64,000 nt of DNA, from positions 62,001-126,000 of the forward strand of contig SUST01000004.1 in assembly GCA_015063285.1 (NCBI GenBank), written 5' to 3'. The stretch's first letter is position 1; each line of letters opens with the position of its first letter. This document shows positions 33,674 to 42,849 of the stretch, piece by piece. Below the pieces are notes generated by a model. That model searched no databases. It saw only the letters and a list, made by a program, of their open reading frames with translations, and had not been told where the DNA came from. The DNA comes from Thermoplasmata archaeon (GTDB lineage Archaea; Thermoplasmatota; Thermoplasmata; Methanomassiliicoccales; Methanomethylophilaceae). The translations under genes and the position numbers were made by a program.

Positions 33674-35968
33674 TCACGGTTGTGAGTTCAATATCGCTTT
33701 CACGATATTGTTTGCTTCGTCTACGGTATAGTTGGGATCATCGATCCTTAGGCATATGTCGACGTAGCATCCGTCCTTCATTCCTACGTAGTAGATCATC
33801 CATGCCATAAACGCACCGTCTCTGTGACGGTCAGACAGATATCCGTATGCTTCGTCAAAGCCTGCAATATCCATGACGTAACATTTCGTATCAGTGCCTT
33901 CGTATCCTGCCACCTTCTCTTCAAACGTCGATTTCTGAATTGCGAAGTTAGTGTATGCGTCTTTCTTTGAGCTGAAGTTGATATGACGGTCACCCGATCC
34001 GCTGTCTGCCGCCTTAATGCTGGCGAACTCCTCGTCAGCCCCAAGCAGCATTGTGTAAGGTGCGCCCGCATATTTGTCAAGCATAGAGGTGTTGACAGAA
34101 TTCGCCCAGGCTTTTGCATCCACATCAGAGATGGGAGGATAGGCTGAATAGATCAGTTTCTCGATGTCATCCAGCGTCAAGTTCGGCCTTTTGACAATCT
34201 GGAGGTCGACAAGGCACTCATCGATGTATCCGACGTATTTCATGCTTCCAAGTACATATTGGGCATCGGGGTTGGAATTGACATAATAACCGAATCCTTC
34301 AGTGAGAGCATTGGAGAATGGAATTTCTTGGCAGATTCCTGTGGTTCTTGCCTCTGTACCGATTTTGGCCTCATATGTGGCTTTCAACTCGTTAAACTTG
34401 GCTATAGGATCCTTTTCCAGAGAGTATTTGATGAAGTATGTCTCACCATCAGATACAACTTTAGCCACCTGGGAGTTGTTATCCTCTGACAACTTGTACG
34501 GTGTGTAGGAATAATCAATCATCGGATCGGGGTTGGAATTGAGATCATCCTTCATCAGATCCCAGAATCTTTCAGCCAGTCCGATGACATCGATGTCCGA
34601 CTCTATATCGTCATCTCCGGACCCGCCTTTCGCATCCATGTAGTTCTGGTAGGTACAGATTGTCGTCATGTCCTGAACTACGTTGAAGTCTTGGTCCGGA
34701 ACAGTGCTGTTCAGATAGTTCAGATACTTGTCCACCATTGTTTGGAAGTAGTTATGTGCTTCACTCATGGAGACGATATCTGGGTAGAACATTGCTGCAA
34801 CATACATTACCCTACACGGTGTGGGTATTGACAGATTCAGATAGAACATGTTCTCGAATTCGCTGGATTTCTTCAAAATGTCTATTCTGCTGTCTTCCCA
34901 CAGTTTGATCGGGTCCACGTTGATACAGTCGCATGTACGACAATTCATGATGTAGTCGATCTTATCGTTGTAGATCGTTATTGCCTCCACATCGTTCAAT
35001 GGATTGGATCCATTTCCAGGTAGATTGGCCACATCGATTCCTCCTGCCTGAAGTCCCATCTTGGTATATTGGGAATCATGCTGGGAGATATATTTCCACA
35101 TGCACAGTGCGATGAATTTGGTGCGTTCATCATCGCCGAGTTTCTCAAGTTTGTCATTCAAGTCTACTATGGCTTTACGACTGTCGTTGGCATAATTCAG
35201 TGCTTTCTTGGAGTAATCTGGGCCTAAGAGGAATCCCAGAAGCATGGTGGCATCAATTGAGTGCACAGGGTCCGTACATCTGATGTAGATGACAGGTATA
35301 CCTGTGGTTTCGATGTCATCCTTGTAATCAGACAAAGCTGCATCGTTGTAGGCCAGAATTGCACCGATACCCTCTCCTTTCTTATAAAGTTCTGAATCAA
35401 GGTCCTTTATCGCTTCCCATTCGACCTGAGTTATCATCCTGGGGGATGTTCCCAGGCATCTGGTGAAACCGTTGTTGTCAGCCTTGTAGAATGTCACTCC
35501 GTACGAGTCTCTGTTGGCTATGTATCCGATGACTTTCTCATCACCATCGAACATGAATGTGAGCTGGAGCATATCGGGGTTGATAGTTATGACATTCTCC
35601 AGAGGATAGTTGACCTCGACGATGTTCGTTTTTCCGACATCATAGACATATTGGTCTATGAAACGCACCTTTGTTTTTTCACCGTTGATGAGCTTCTTTA
35701 CAATTTCCGCATCCGTTGCGGTTATGGCTCCATCCCCGTCTGCGTCTGCAAATGGGTGCTCGGATACCTTCGTCCCGATCAGTTGGTTGATGAGATCCAC
35801 ATCTTTCTGGTCTATGGTGTAATCCTCGTTGGCGTTACCATAGACCGGAAGGTTGGTCATTTTAAGATTCTCGTAATTGCTGCTGCCAGATCCCAGGAAA
35901 AGGATTGCACCGCCTGCAGCTATCGCTACGATTGCCACTACAGAGATTATGACTATGTTCTTCTGCAC
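33674..35968 (-). CDS. Dockerin-bearing substrate-binding protein, copy 1
   Basis: 764 residues. N-terminal membrane anchor (5-26), then a dockerin-like pair of calcium loops (about 43-96; the second is 'DADGDGAITATDAEIV'), then a BtuF/FepB-type periplasmic binding fold (about 100-435). The C-terminal 280 residues hold two related repeats of about 120 residues, each ending 'YVGYIDECLVDL' or 'YVGMKDGCYVDI'. The Cys cluster 'NCRTCDC' (about 342-348) may bind metal or form disulfides. GTG start with an 'aaggtga' ribosome site. Second gene after its paralogue, nine bases away. Likely captures a metal chelate for the FecCD transporter. Confidence 0.8.
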   Translation of the reverse strand: MQKNIVIISVVAIVAIAAGGAILFLGSGSSNYENLKMTNLPVYGNANEDYTIDQKDVDLINQLIGTKVSEHPFADADGDGAITATDAEIVKKLINGEKTKVRFIDQYVYDVGKTNIVEVNYPLENVITINPDMLQLTFMFDGDEKVIGYIANRDSYGVTFYKADNNGFTRCLGTSPRMITQVEWEAIKDLDSELYKKGEGIGAILAYNDAALSDYKDDIETTGIPVIYIRCTDPVHSIDATMLLGFLLGPDYSKKALNYANDSRKAIVDLNDKLEKLGDDERTKFIALCMWKYISQHDSQYTKMGLQAGGIDVANLPGNGSNPLNDVEAITIYNDKIDYIMNCRTCDCINVDPIKLWEDSRIDILKKSSEFENMFYLNLSIPTPCRVMYVAAMFYPDIVSMSEAHNYFQTMVDKYLNYLNSTVPDQDFNVVQDMTTICTYQNYMDAKGGSGDDDIESDIDVIGLAERFWDLMKDDLNSNPDPMIDYSYTPYKLSEDNNSQVAKVVSDGETYFIKYSLEKDPIAKFNELKATYEAKIGTEARTTGICQEIPFSNALTEGFGYYVNSNPDAQYVLGSMKYVGYIDECLVDLQIVKRPNLTLDDIEKLIYSAYPPISDVDAKAWANSVNTSMLDKYAGAPYTMLLGADEEFASIKAADSGSGDRHINFSSKKDAYTNFAIQKSTFEEKVAGYEGTDTKCYVMDIAGFDEAYGYLSDRHRDGAFMAWMIYYVGMKDGCYVDICLRIDDPNYTVDEANNIVKAILNSQP

Positions 35969-35977
35969 TCAATCACC

Positions 35978-38248
35978 TTAACTCACTGAAGATATTGCTT
36001 TAGCAATGGCGTTCACTATTTCGGTGGTGTTGGTATCATCGAATGCGGTGCTGTCGCTTCTCAGGTAGACTGTTGCGAAGCATCCGTCCTGATATCCGAC
36101 GAATTTGAGCATCCAGAAGCCACCTTGTCTGACGGCTTGAGCATAGAATCCGTATCCATCTTCCAGGTTATTCTTCTCAACAGCCATTGCGATTCCGCCC
36201 ATGTAGTCTTGACCGATCTTATCGATGTATTCTTGTTTGGCGGCCATATAGCCGATGAGGGCATCGGATCTGTTGTCAAAGGTGATGTAATAGTCTTTTC
36301 CATCGTCATTCTTGCTGCATTGGATTTTAGCGAATTCGGCTGTGCTGTCCTCTGTTATCGAGTAAGGCGAGAACTTCATGTTGTTGAGGAGGCTGAGATC
36401 GAATTTCTTGGCAATCTCCAAAGCAGACTTTTCGCCGTCAGTTCCCCACAGGGCATCAACTATGTTCTCAAGATCATCATCGGTCAGAAGCGGTTTCTTA
36501 CCGAGATGGATTTCAATCAGACATTCCTTGATGTATCCGACATAGAACATGGAACCGATACTGTCCTCGTTCTCTGTGTTGACATAATAGCCGATTCCAT
36601 CAGTAAGTCCGGTCGGCAGATCGATTTCGATGTATGTGCCTCCCATGGAGGACTGTTTACCGATCTTATCCTCATATTCCGCTTTCTTTTTCTGGAATTC
36701 CGGTACAGGGTTCTTGTACAGTTTTACATCCAAGTAGTATTTGCCGGATGTGGGCAGGGCCTGTGCATGCTGGTCGTCACCGCTAGTAGTATACGGTACG
36801 CCCTGATAATCGGAAAGGTCCATCTCATTGAGGAAGTGTTTTACGACATTCAGAGAATTGATGTCAGAGATGACCTTCTCTCCTGGATCGGGATCCTTGG
36901 AATCCTCGTAATCCTTGTAGGTGATGATAGTGAACATATCTTCTTTGATGTCAAAATCTCCATCACTAACTGTTTTGTCCAGATATGACATGTATCTGTC
37001 AACGGTATTCTGGAGATAGCTGTCCGCATCTGCTCTTGAGACTATATCTGGATAGAAAATCGCAGCTGCATACATGACTCTGCACGGAACGGGCATGGAC
37101 ATGTTGATCCACACCATGTCTTTGAAGTGGGTGCTCATCTCCAGGAATCTCATATCAGTCAATTCCCATAAGTCGACAGGGTTTACCCACGCGCAATCCT
37201 GTGTTGAACAGTTGAGCATGCAATCGATCTTGTCATTGTACTTTGTGATAGCTTCAACATCCTGCAGCTTCTGTGAGGATGTGCCTTCCAATCCGCTCTC
37301 TTCGATACCTCCTGCCTGGATACCCATGTTTGTGTACTGTGACTGGTTCTCGGCAACATAGATCTTCATGGTAAGCGAAATGAAGTGTTTTCTTTCGCTA
37401 TCCGAGAGTTTGGATACTTTCTTCTGGACATTTGCTATAGTTGTACGGCAGTCATCGGAGAATGCCACGGCCTTCTTAGCATAATCGGGGCCCAGCAGGA
37501 ATCCCAGAAGCTCTGCAGCCTCAATCGAGTAAACAGGGTCTGTGCATCTCAGGTAGATTATCGGTATTCCTGCAGCTTCGATATCATCCTTGTACTCACC
37601 GAGGGCGGCATCGCTCATCACAATTATTGCGCCTATCTTGCTCCCTTTTTCTTGCAGTTCGACATCGAGGTTCTTTATCCCTTCCCAGTCGGCAGCTGCA
37701 ATGAATCTGGCCGTGGATCCGACCTGTTTGCTGACACCGTTGTGGGTCGCTTTATAGAATTCATTGGGGTAGTTGTCGATGTTGGCGACAAAACCTGCGA
37801 CCTGGTCATCTGCGTCGATGAGCATGGTCATCAAAAGCATGTCTGCATTTTGGGTTACAATATCCCTCAGGGGATAGTCCACCGTTACGTAATGGAAATT
37901 GGATTTGATCAGGTCGTACTGGTCTACAAAGGTGACTTCGGTTTTCTCCCCCTTGATCAGTTTCTCCACTATAGAGATATCTTCAGAATCAAGGATTCCA
38001 TCTCTGTTGGCATCTGCGAAGGGATGTACCGAGATCGGAGTTTTTTCTGTGATCATCGAATTGATCAGTTCTATATCTTGATCGTCAACGACATCGTCGT
38101 CGTTGGCATTCCCGAAAACGGGAAGGCTTCCTTTGACGATATCGCCTCCGCCGCCTGAATTATTGCTGTTCAGGACAAAAATGGCTGCGCCAACGATCAC
38201 TATTACCGCGACTAACGCGATTCCAATTGTTGTGACATTGGATTTCAT
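35978..38248 (-). CDS. Dockerin-bearing substrate-binding protein, copy 2
   Basis: 756 residues, paralogous along its whole length to the protein at 33674-35968. N-terminal anchor ('IGIALVAVIVIVGAAIFVL'), dockerin-like module with loops 'NANDDDVVDDQDIELI' and 'DANRDGILDSEDISIV', a BtuF/FepB-like domain and two C-terminal repeats ending 'YVGYIKECLIEI' and 'YVGYQDGCFATV'. The Cys motif here is 'NCSTQDCAW', one Cys fewer than its sister, which hints at a different ligand. Divergent from the permease gene at 38364. The stop is TAA. Confidence 0.8.
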   Translation of the reverse strand: MKSNVTTIGIALVAVIVIVGAAIFVLNSNNSGGGGDIVKGSLPVFGNANDDDVVDDQDIELINSMITEKTPISVHPFADANRDGILDSEDISIVEKLIKGEKTEVTFVDQYDLIKSNFHYVTVDYPLRDIVTQNADMLLMTMLIDADDQVAGFVANIDNYPNEFYKATHNGVSKQVGSTARFIAAADWEGIKNLDVELQEKGSKIGAIIVMSDAALGEYKDDIEAAGIPIIYLRCTDPVYSIEAAELLGFLLGPDYAKKAVAFSDDCRTTIANVQKKVSKLSDSERKHFISLTMKIYVAENQSQYTNMGIQAGGIEESGLEGTSSQKLQDVEAITKYNDKIDCMLNCSTQDCAWVNPVDLWELTDMRFLEMSTHFKDMVWINMSMPVPCRVMYAAAIFYPDIVSRADADSYLQNTVDRYMSYLDKTVSDGDFDIKEDMFTIITYKDYEDSKDPDPGEKVISDINSLNVVKHFLNEMDLSDYQGVPYTTSGDDQHAQALPTSGKYYLDVKLYKNPVPEFQKKKAEYEDKIGKQSSMGGTYIEIDLPTGLTDGIGYYVNTENEDSIGSMFYVGYIKECLIEIHLGKKPLLTDDDLENIVDALWGTDGEKSALEIAKKFDLSLLNNMKFSPYSITEDSTAEFAKIQCSKNDDGKDYYITFDNRSDALIGYMAAKQEYIDKIGQDYMGGIAMAVEKNNLEDGYGFYAQAVRQGGFWMLKFVGYQDGCFATVYLRSDSTAFDDTNTTEIVNAIAKAISSVS

Positions 38249-38348
38249 GCTATCAATTGAGTTTGGTTAGTCTCTAATAATATAAAAGTCGGAAGTATCG
38301 TCCATCGGAAGATGTGAAAAAGGTTATTCATAAATATTCAAAAGGCTC

Positions 38349-38363
38349 TGGATGTGACATCCA
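38349..38363. promoter_or_regulatory. TGGAT-N5-ATCCA inverted repeat before the first permease gene
   Basis: TGGAT-GTGAC-ATCCA lies immediately before ATG 38364. The same arms and spacing occur at 41402-41416, before the last gene of this strand's cluster. Candidate operator of the uptake system. Confidence 0.5.
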
Positions 38364-39446
38364 ATGGTCGAAGATATCAACGAAGCCAGGAAGGAAGAAT
38401 ATCGCTCTTCCATTTCAAGAAAAATCACGTTCTTGGTGGTATGTTTTGCTATACTGTTAGTAACGACTATTGTGTCATGTTCTGTCGGGACAGGTTATGA
38501 ATTCGGAAAAACAGCGCAAGTAATTTGGGACCATATCACAGGCGTTACGTACCCCGTAAGGAGTCCAGACTGGTGGGCGGATTACTATATCTTCAACAAT
38601 GTCATGCCCGGTGTAATAATGGCCCTCGTGGCCGGAGCGGGATTGGCCTTGGCCGGTACCGTCATGCAGAGTATGATGGAGAATCCTTTGGCCGATGCAT
38701 ACACGACCGGTATCTCTTCGGGAGCTTGTTTGGGTGCAGTCGTTGCAATCATTATGGGCTATTCATACTCCACCATAGTTGCTGGTGCAGGAATAGTGAT
38801 AAACGCTTTCATAGGGTCGCTGATTCCCGCCGTTATAATCATTCTGATGATCAGATATGTGGGCAATTCTCCCTCAACGATTATTTTGATAGGAACGGCG
38901 TTGACGTTCTTCTTCAATTCGATGGTCACTTTGATTATGATGACGTCGAGTGCAGAGAGTCTTCAGGATGCATACATATGGCAAGTGGGCAGCGTTACTA
39001 ACGCTTCCTGGTCAGATATGCCTTTGATGATTGTGATGTGTATAGCCTCGGCAGTACTCGTACAGATATCATCGAACAAGCTTAACATAATGGCATTGGG
39101 TGAGAAGAGCGCAAAGAGTCTGGGACTGGACGTTGTTCAGTTCAGGATGCTTTGCATTATTCTGACATCTGTTTTGATCGCATCTATCATCTCGTTCACA
39201 GGAGTCATAGGTTTCATCGGTCTTGTCGCTCCTCATATCACACGTTTCCTGGTGGGAGGGGATAACAGATTCGTCGTTCCAGGATCGATAATAATGGGTT
39301 CGACGATTCTCGTGGTAGCCGATCTGATATCGCGCATGCTGATGACATTCGGCAACATCCCTCTGGGAGTCGTAATGTCTTTCATCGGAGCTCCCGTATT
39401 TCTGTACCTTATCATCAGGCGCAGATCTGAAAGGGAGGTATTCTGA
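38364..39446 (+). CDS. FecCD-family ABC transporter permease 1
   Basis: 360 residues, about ten membrane helices, of the BtuC/FecCD family that moves cobalamin, haem and iron-siderophore. The family's 'MQSMMENPLADAYTTGISSGACLGA' region, 'GEKSAKSLGLDVVQFR' (contact with the ATPase) and 'GFIGLVAPHITRFLVGGDNR' are present. It overlaps the next permease by one base (TGATG). Probably forms a heterodimer with the 39446-40495 product. Confidence 0.92.
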   Translation: MVEDINEARKEEYRSSISRKITFLVVCFAILLVTTIVSCSVGTGYEFGKTAQVIWDHITGVTYPVRSPDWWADYYIFNNVMPGVIMALVAGAGLALAGTVMQSMMENPLADAYTTGISSGACLGAVVAIIMGYSYSTIVAGAGIVINAFIGSLIPAVIIILMIRYVGNSPSTIILIGTALTFFFNSMVTLIMMTSSAESLQDAYIWQVGSVTNASWSDMPLMIVMCIASAVLVQISSNKLNIMALGEKSAKSLGLDVVQFRMLCIILTSVLIASIISFTGVIGFIGLVAPHITRFLVGGDNRFVVPGSIIMGSTILVVADLISRMLMTFGNIPLGVVMSFIGAPVFLYLIIRRRSEREVF

Positions 39447-40495
39447 TGGGAAAGGAGGACTACAAGCGTGCAGTCCAAAAGAAATGGCTTTTCATTATCC
39501 TGTGCGCGGTGGCTACGTTGGTGGCCTTGGTGTTCTCACTCTCAATAGGTCTTTACGACATCAGTTTCGCAGATTGCTATAGGGTGCTGATAGAGCATTT
39601 AACGGGGAACATCACCAATCCCTATGAGGACGATATCGTCATCAATACCAGGCTCCCGATTTCGGTATTTGCGGTCATTGTAGGCGCTGTGCTTGCCTTG
39701 GGCGGAGCTGTGATGCAGTCTATGCTCAGGAATCCTCTTGCCGACCCTTATACGATGGGAGTATCGTCCGGAGCTTTGCTGGGCGCATCTCTTGCCATCA
39801 TCCTTGGAGAATCAATTATGCCGTTCTTCAGCGATAAATGGGTGACCATTGTTATGGCATTCCTATTCTCGCTGATACCGGTCACAGTCATTTTGATGGT
39901 TTCGACAAAACGTAAGGTTACTGCGACCAAAGTGATACTTATCGGAATAGCGATGATGTACATCTTTTCAGCCATCGTCCAGCTCATAATGATTACCTCT
40001 TCAGAAGAGACTCTGGCCGAGATCTATTCCTGGAGGGTAGGTACCCTAACTCTGACGGAATGGGATACAATCCCCATCCCTCTCGCAATCAGTCTCGTTT
40101 GCGGGATCATAATCATGTATCATTACAGACGCATCAACGTCATGATGGCTGGAGCAAATTCGGCACACTCTATGGGTGTGGATCCTAACAGGACTCTGCT
40201 GGTCGAGACAACACTGGTTTCGCTGATGACAGCAGCAGTCGTCAGTTTCACAGGTACGATCGGATTCGTAGGACTTGTGGGACCTCACATCGCTAGGCTT
40301 TTCGTGGGATCCGAATCAAAACATCTTCTTCCCGCTTCCGCAGTTTTCGGAGGATTGTTCCTTCTGTTGGCCAATTGCATCGCCAGGGTTTCAGGAGAAT
40401 ACGGTCTGCCCGTGGGAGTGGTCAGTGCGGTCATAGGTTGTCCGCTTTTCATATTCATACTGGTCAAGATGCGCAGGAAGAGCGCGTGGAATTGA
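39446..40495 (+). CDS. FecCD-family ABC transporter permease 2
   Basis: 349 residues, same fold as its neighbour: 'MQSMLRNPLADPYTMGVSSGALLGA' region, 'GANSAHSMGVDPNRT' coupling helix and 'GFVGLVGPHIARLFVGSESK'. About ten membrane helices. The next gene, the ATPase, starts nine bases after its stop. Confidence 0.92.
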   Translation: MGKEDYKRAVQKKWLFIILCAVATLVALVFSLSIGLYDISFADCYRVLIEHLTGNITNPYEDDIVINTRLPISVFAVIVGAVLALGGAVMQSMLRNPLADPYTMGVSSGALLGASLAIILGESIMPFFSDKWVTIVMAFLFSLIPVTVILMVSTKRKVTATKVILIGIAMMYIFSAIVQLIMITSSEETLAEIYSWRVGTLTLTEWDTIPIPLAISLVCGIIIMYHYRRINVMMAGANSAHSMGVDPNRTLLVETTLVSLMTAAVVSFTGTIGFVGLVGPHIARLFVGSESKHLLPASAVFGGLFLLLANCIARVSGEYGLPVGVVSAVIGCPLFIFILVKMRRKSAWN

Positions 40496-40504
40496 GGTGT
40501 TAGA

Positions 40505-41329
40505 ATGAGGTTAATTATCGACGGAATTGAATTCGGATACTCCAGTGTCCCTGTCCTCAAGGATATCACATTGGATGCTAACGGGCCCCAGCTATTATCC
40601 ATAATCGGGCCCAACGGAGTCGGTAAATCTACTTTGATACACTGCATCAACAGGATTCTTTCTCCAAACAAAGGAACCGTTATGATTGACGGGGACAATG
40701 TAAATGATGTTTCATTGAAGGACCTGGCTAAAAAAGTAGGTTATGTTCCTTATTCCGCTAATGATACTTTCCCATTGTCTGTCGTCGATACGGTCTTAAT
40801 GGGTCGTCACCCTCACGCTACGTACAAGTCTCTTGATAAGGATCTAGACATAGTTTATGATACGCTCAGACTTCTGGATATTGAAGATCTGGCCATGAGG
40901 AATTTCAATGAACTGTCGGCAGGACAGCATCAGAAGGTCATGCTTGCCAGAGGTCTTGTTCAGGAGCCTGAGATCCTGCTTCTGGACGAACCCACTTCCA
41001 ATCTCGATATAAAGCATCAGATGGAGGTAACTCGTATACTGAGAGGTCTTTCTCAGGAGAAGGACATCCTAGTGATCATGATAAGTCACGACCTGAACAT
41101 AGCTGCGAAGTATTCAGACACGATGATCATGCTCCACGGCGGTTCGATTTATGCCATCGGAACCCCCAGCCAGGTTATCACCAAGGAGAACATCAAAGCG
41201 GTCTACGATGTCGATTCAGAAGTGATCGAGAGCCACGGCAGGCCTCATTTGATCATGCTCGATGATGATTTCGATAATACGGAGCATAGTTTGCCCTCGG
41301 ACACTTATGCCGTCAATGAGATGAGGTAA
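40505..41329 (+). CDS. ABC transporter ATPase of the FecE/BtuD type
   Basis: 274 residues. Walker A 'GPNGVGKSTLIH', Q-loop 'GYVPYS', signature 'LSAGQHQKVMLARGL', Walker B 'ILLLDEPTSNLD' and H-loop 'VIMISHDLN' are intact. Energises the two FecCD permeases. The family's 'VLMGRHPH' after the Q-loop is typical for iron-siderophore and haem/cobalamin ATPases. The stop is TAA. Confidence 0.94.
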   Translation: MRLIIDGIEFGYSSVPVLKDITLDANGPQLLSIIGPNGVGKSTLIHCINRILSPNKGTVMIDGDNVNDVSLKDLAKKVGYVPYSANDTFPLSVVDTVLMGRHPHATYKSLDKDLDIVYDTLRLLDIEDLAMRNFNELSAGQHQKVMLARGLVQEPEILLLDEPTSNLDIKHQMEVTRILRGLSQEKDILVIMISHDLNIAAKYSDTMIMLHGGSIYAIGTPSQVITKENIKAVYDVDSEVIESHGRPHLIMLDDDFDNTEHSLPSDTYAVNEMR

Positions 41330-41401
41330 TCGGATTCTATATCCACCTATATTTAACGTACAATGGTGAATGATTAAGTACTATATTCATGATTAATCAG
41401 A

Positions 41402-41416
41402 TGGATACTTCATCCA
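41402..41416. promoter_or_regulatory. TGGAT-N5-ATCCA inverted repeat before the anchored surface protein
   Basis: TGGAT-ACTTC-ATCCA lies nine bases before ATG 41426. It matches the element at 38349-38363 in arms and spacing. A perfect TGATTAATCA palindrome lies just upstream at 41390-41399. Confidence 0.5.
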
Positions 41417-41425
41417 GTTGATATC

Positions 41426-42187
41426 ATGGAAAAGAAGACAATGACTATCATCGCCGTAGTGGCGGTTGTCGCGATTGTGGCTATCGTTGCAGCGGTTGTT
41501 CTGATGAACAACAATTCCAAAGAGTACAACGCTCAGGAATTGGCTCAGAAATTCGTAAAAGACTATGATGGTGAATTCGGAGATTTCACTATCGCAACAG
41601 GCGGATCTGCAACTGAAGCAGAAATGAATTATGTTGCTACCCAGAAGAACTGGAAAGGCGAAGACCTTTCTGGAACCAGAAGCATGAACATCAAGATTGT
41701 CACCTGCGAATCAAAGGAGAAAGCAGCACAAGAGTTTGAGAAATACATCAGTGTTGCGGATGCGCCATACAACTCTAAGAATGGAAGCACAGCAGGAAAC
41801 ACAATCTTGAACAAACTCGACAAACTCGGAATGGCTGGCGATTATGTTACAGTTCTGAATGGAACTAAGAACATTGACATTACCACCATACCGGATAACA
41901 CAACTCTCAAATCTGTCAAAGCTTCTGATTACGGAGCAGACCAGATTTATGTCCTCTATGCAGCATATCACAAGACTGATGATGCTACCAAACAGCAGTA
42001 CAGTCAGTTCTCGATGGTTCTTCTCGACGGAAAGAACATTGTAGTCATCAACCAGTCCTCTAAGGACGAGTTCAGTATGTACTACAACATTTCTATCAAT
42101 GAGAAGTCCAAAGCAAAGGAAGGAGAAGCCTTCATCACTGTTGAGGATTTCGAGAAGGAACTCATTAAGTTCGCAAAAGCATTCTAA
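41426..42187 (+). CDS. Membrane-anchored extracytoplasmic protein of the uptake cluster
   Basis: 253 residues: short basic N-terminus, one hydrophobic anchor (about 6-28), the rest outside, rich in Lys, Asn and Ser. No family recognised. The pattern of a helix 'KEKAAQEFEKYIS' and closing helix 'VEDFEKELIKFAKAF' is reminiscent of the C-terminal repeats of the two dockerin-bearing binding proteins, but this is a weak visual likeness. Position directly after the ATPase and a shared upstream inverted repeat suggest a role in ligand capture, like a hemophore. The base composition is more AT-rich than its neighbours. The stop is TAA. Confidence 0.7.
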   Translation: MEKKTMTIIAVVAVVAIVAIVAAVVLMNNNSKEYNAQELAQKFVKDYDGEFGDFTIATGGSATEAEMNYVATQKNWKGEDLSGTRSMNIKIVTCESKEKAAQEFEKYISVADAPYNSKNGSTAGNTILNKLDKLGMAGDYVTVLNGTKNIDITTIPDNTTLKSVKASDYGADQIYVLYAAYHKTDDATKQQYSQFSMVLLDGKNIVVINQSSKDEFSMYYNISINEKSKAKEGEAFITVEDFEKELIKFAKAF

Positions 42188-42201
42188 AACCATTAATTGG
42201 C

Positions 42202-42216
42202 GGGGGGTTTCCCCCC
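42202..42216. terminator. Hairpin between convergent genes
   Basis: GGGGGG-TTT-CCCCCC lies in the 32-base gap between the surface protein gene and the flavodoxin gene. On the plus strand 'cagttttt' follows a few bases later, so it may end both transcripts. Confidence 0.6.
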
Positions 42217-42219
42217 ACC

Positions 42220-42840
42220 TCAGTTTTTAGGGACAAAGCCGACAGAGTCTAACCAAGTGTAGATTTCTTGTTCTGAAAATCCGCTTGGGAATGAGGCACT
42301 TTTTTCCATGTGTGCATTTGGTTCAGCAGTTGTAATTCTGTTTAAAGCACCTGCAATTCCGGCGCTCCAAGATGTACAAAATGGTGCGATATTAAGACCG
42401 CTCAGATCATAAATGTCCAAGAAAGAATCGATTATTTTAGGTTCTTTATGGTACCATATCGGAAATCCTAGAATTACTGTCGAGTACCTTGATAAATCGA
42501 TTTTATTGCCAGCTATCGCTGGTCTGAAATTGGGGTCAGCGTTTTCTTTGCTAACACGGCTATTAGGGTCATCACGGTTAAGGTCTTCTTTTGTATACGG
42601 GATAACGGGTTCAATACGGTAAATATCGCATCCAAGATAGTCTTGAATCTTTTTAGCAACACCATCGGTCACTTCCGTTGCGGAGAAATAGACTAGGATC
42701 ACGTTCTCATTCAGGTCTGGGAATACAGGATCTACAGGATCGTCCGAATTGTTCCCGTTCATCATTATAACTGCAGCGGCCACACATGCGACGACAGCCA
42801 CAGCAGCTATCACGATAATCATTGTCTGTTTTGTTTCCAT
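42220..42840 (-). CDS. Membrane-tethered flavodoxin
   Basis: 206 residues. N-terminal anchor (about 8-27), a linker, then a flavodoxin fold with phosphate-binding loop 'VYFSATEVTDGVAKKI', 'YSTVILGFPIWYHKEP' for the flavin ring and 'APFCTSWSAGI'. The predicted topology puts FMN outside the membrane, or the protein may be inserted the other way. It is the second gene of an operon with the CobN-type chelatase, nine bases after it. A reductive role in releasing metal from a chelate is an inference from context. Confidence 0.85.
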   Translation of the reverse strand: METKQTMIIVIAAVAVVACVAAAVIMMNGNNSDDPVDPVFPDLNENVILVYFSATEVTDGVAKKIQDYLGCDIYRIEPVIPYTKEDLNRDDPNSRVSKENADPNFRPAIAGNKIDLSRYSTVILGFPIWYHKEPKIIDSFLDIYDLSGLNIAPFCTSWSAGIAGALNRITTAEPNAHMEKSASFPSGFSEQEIYTWLDSVGFVPKN

Positions 42841-42849
42841 TTTATCACT

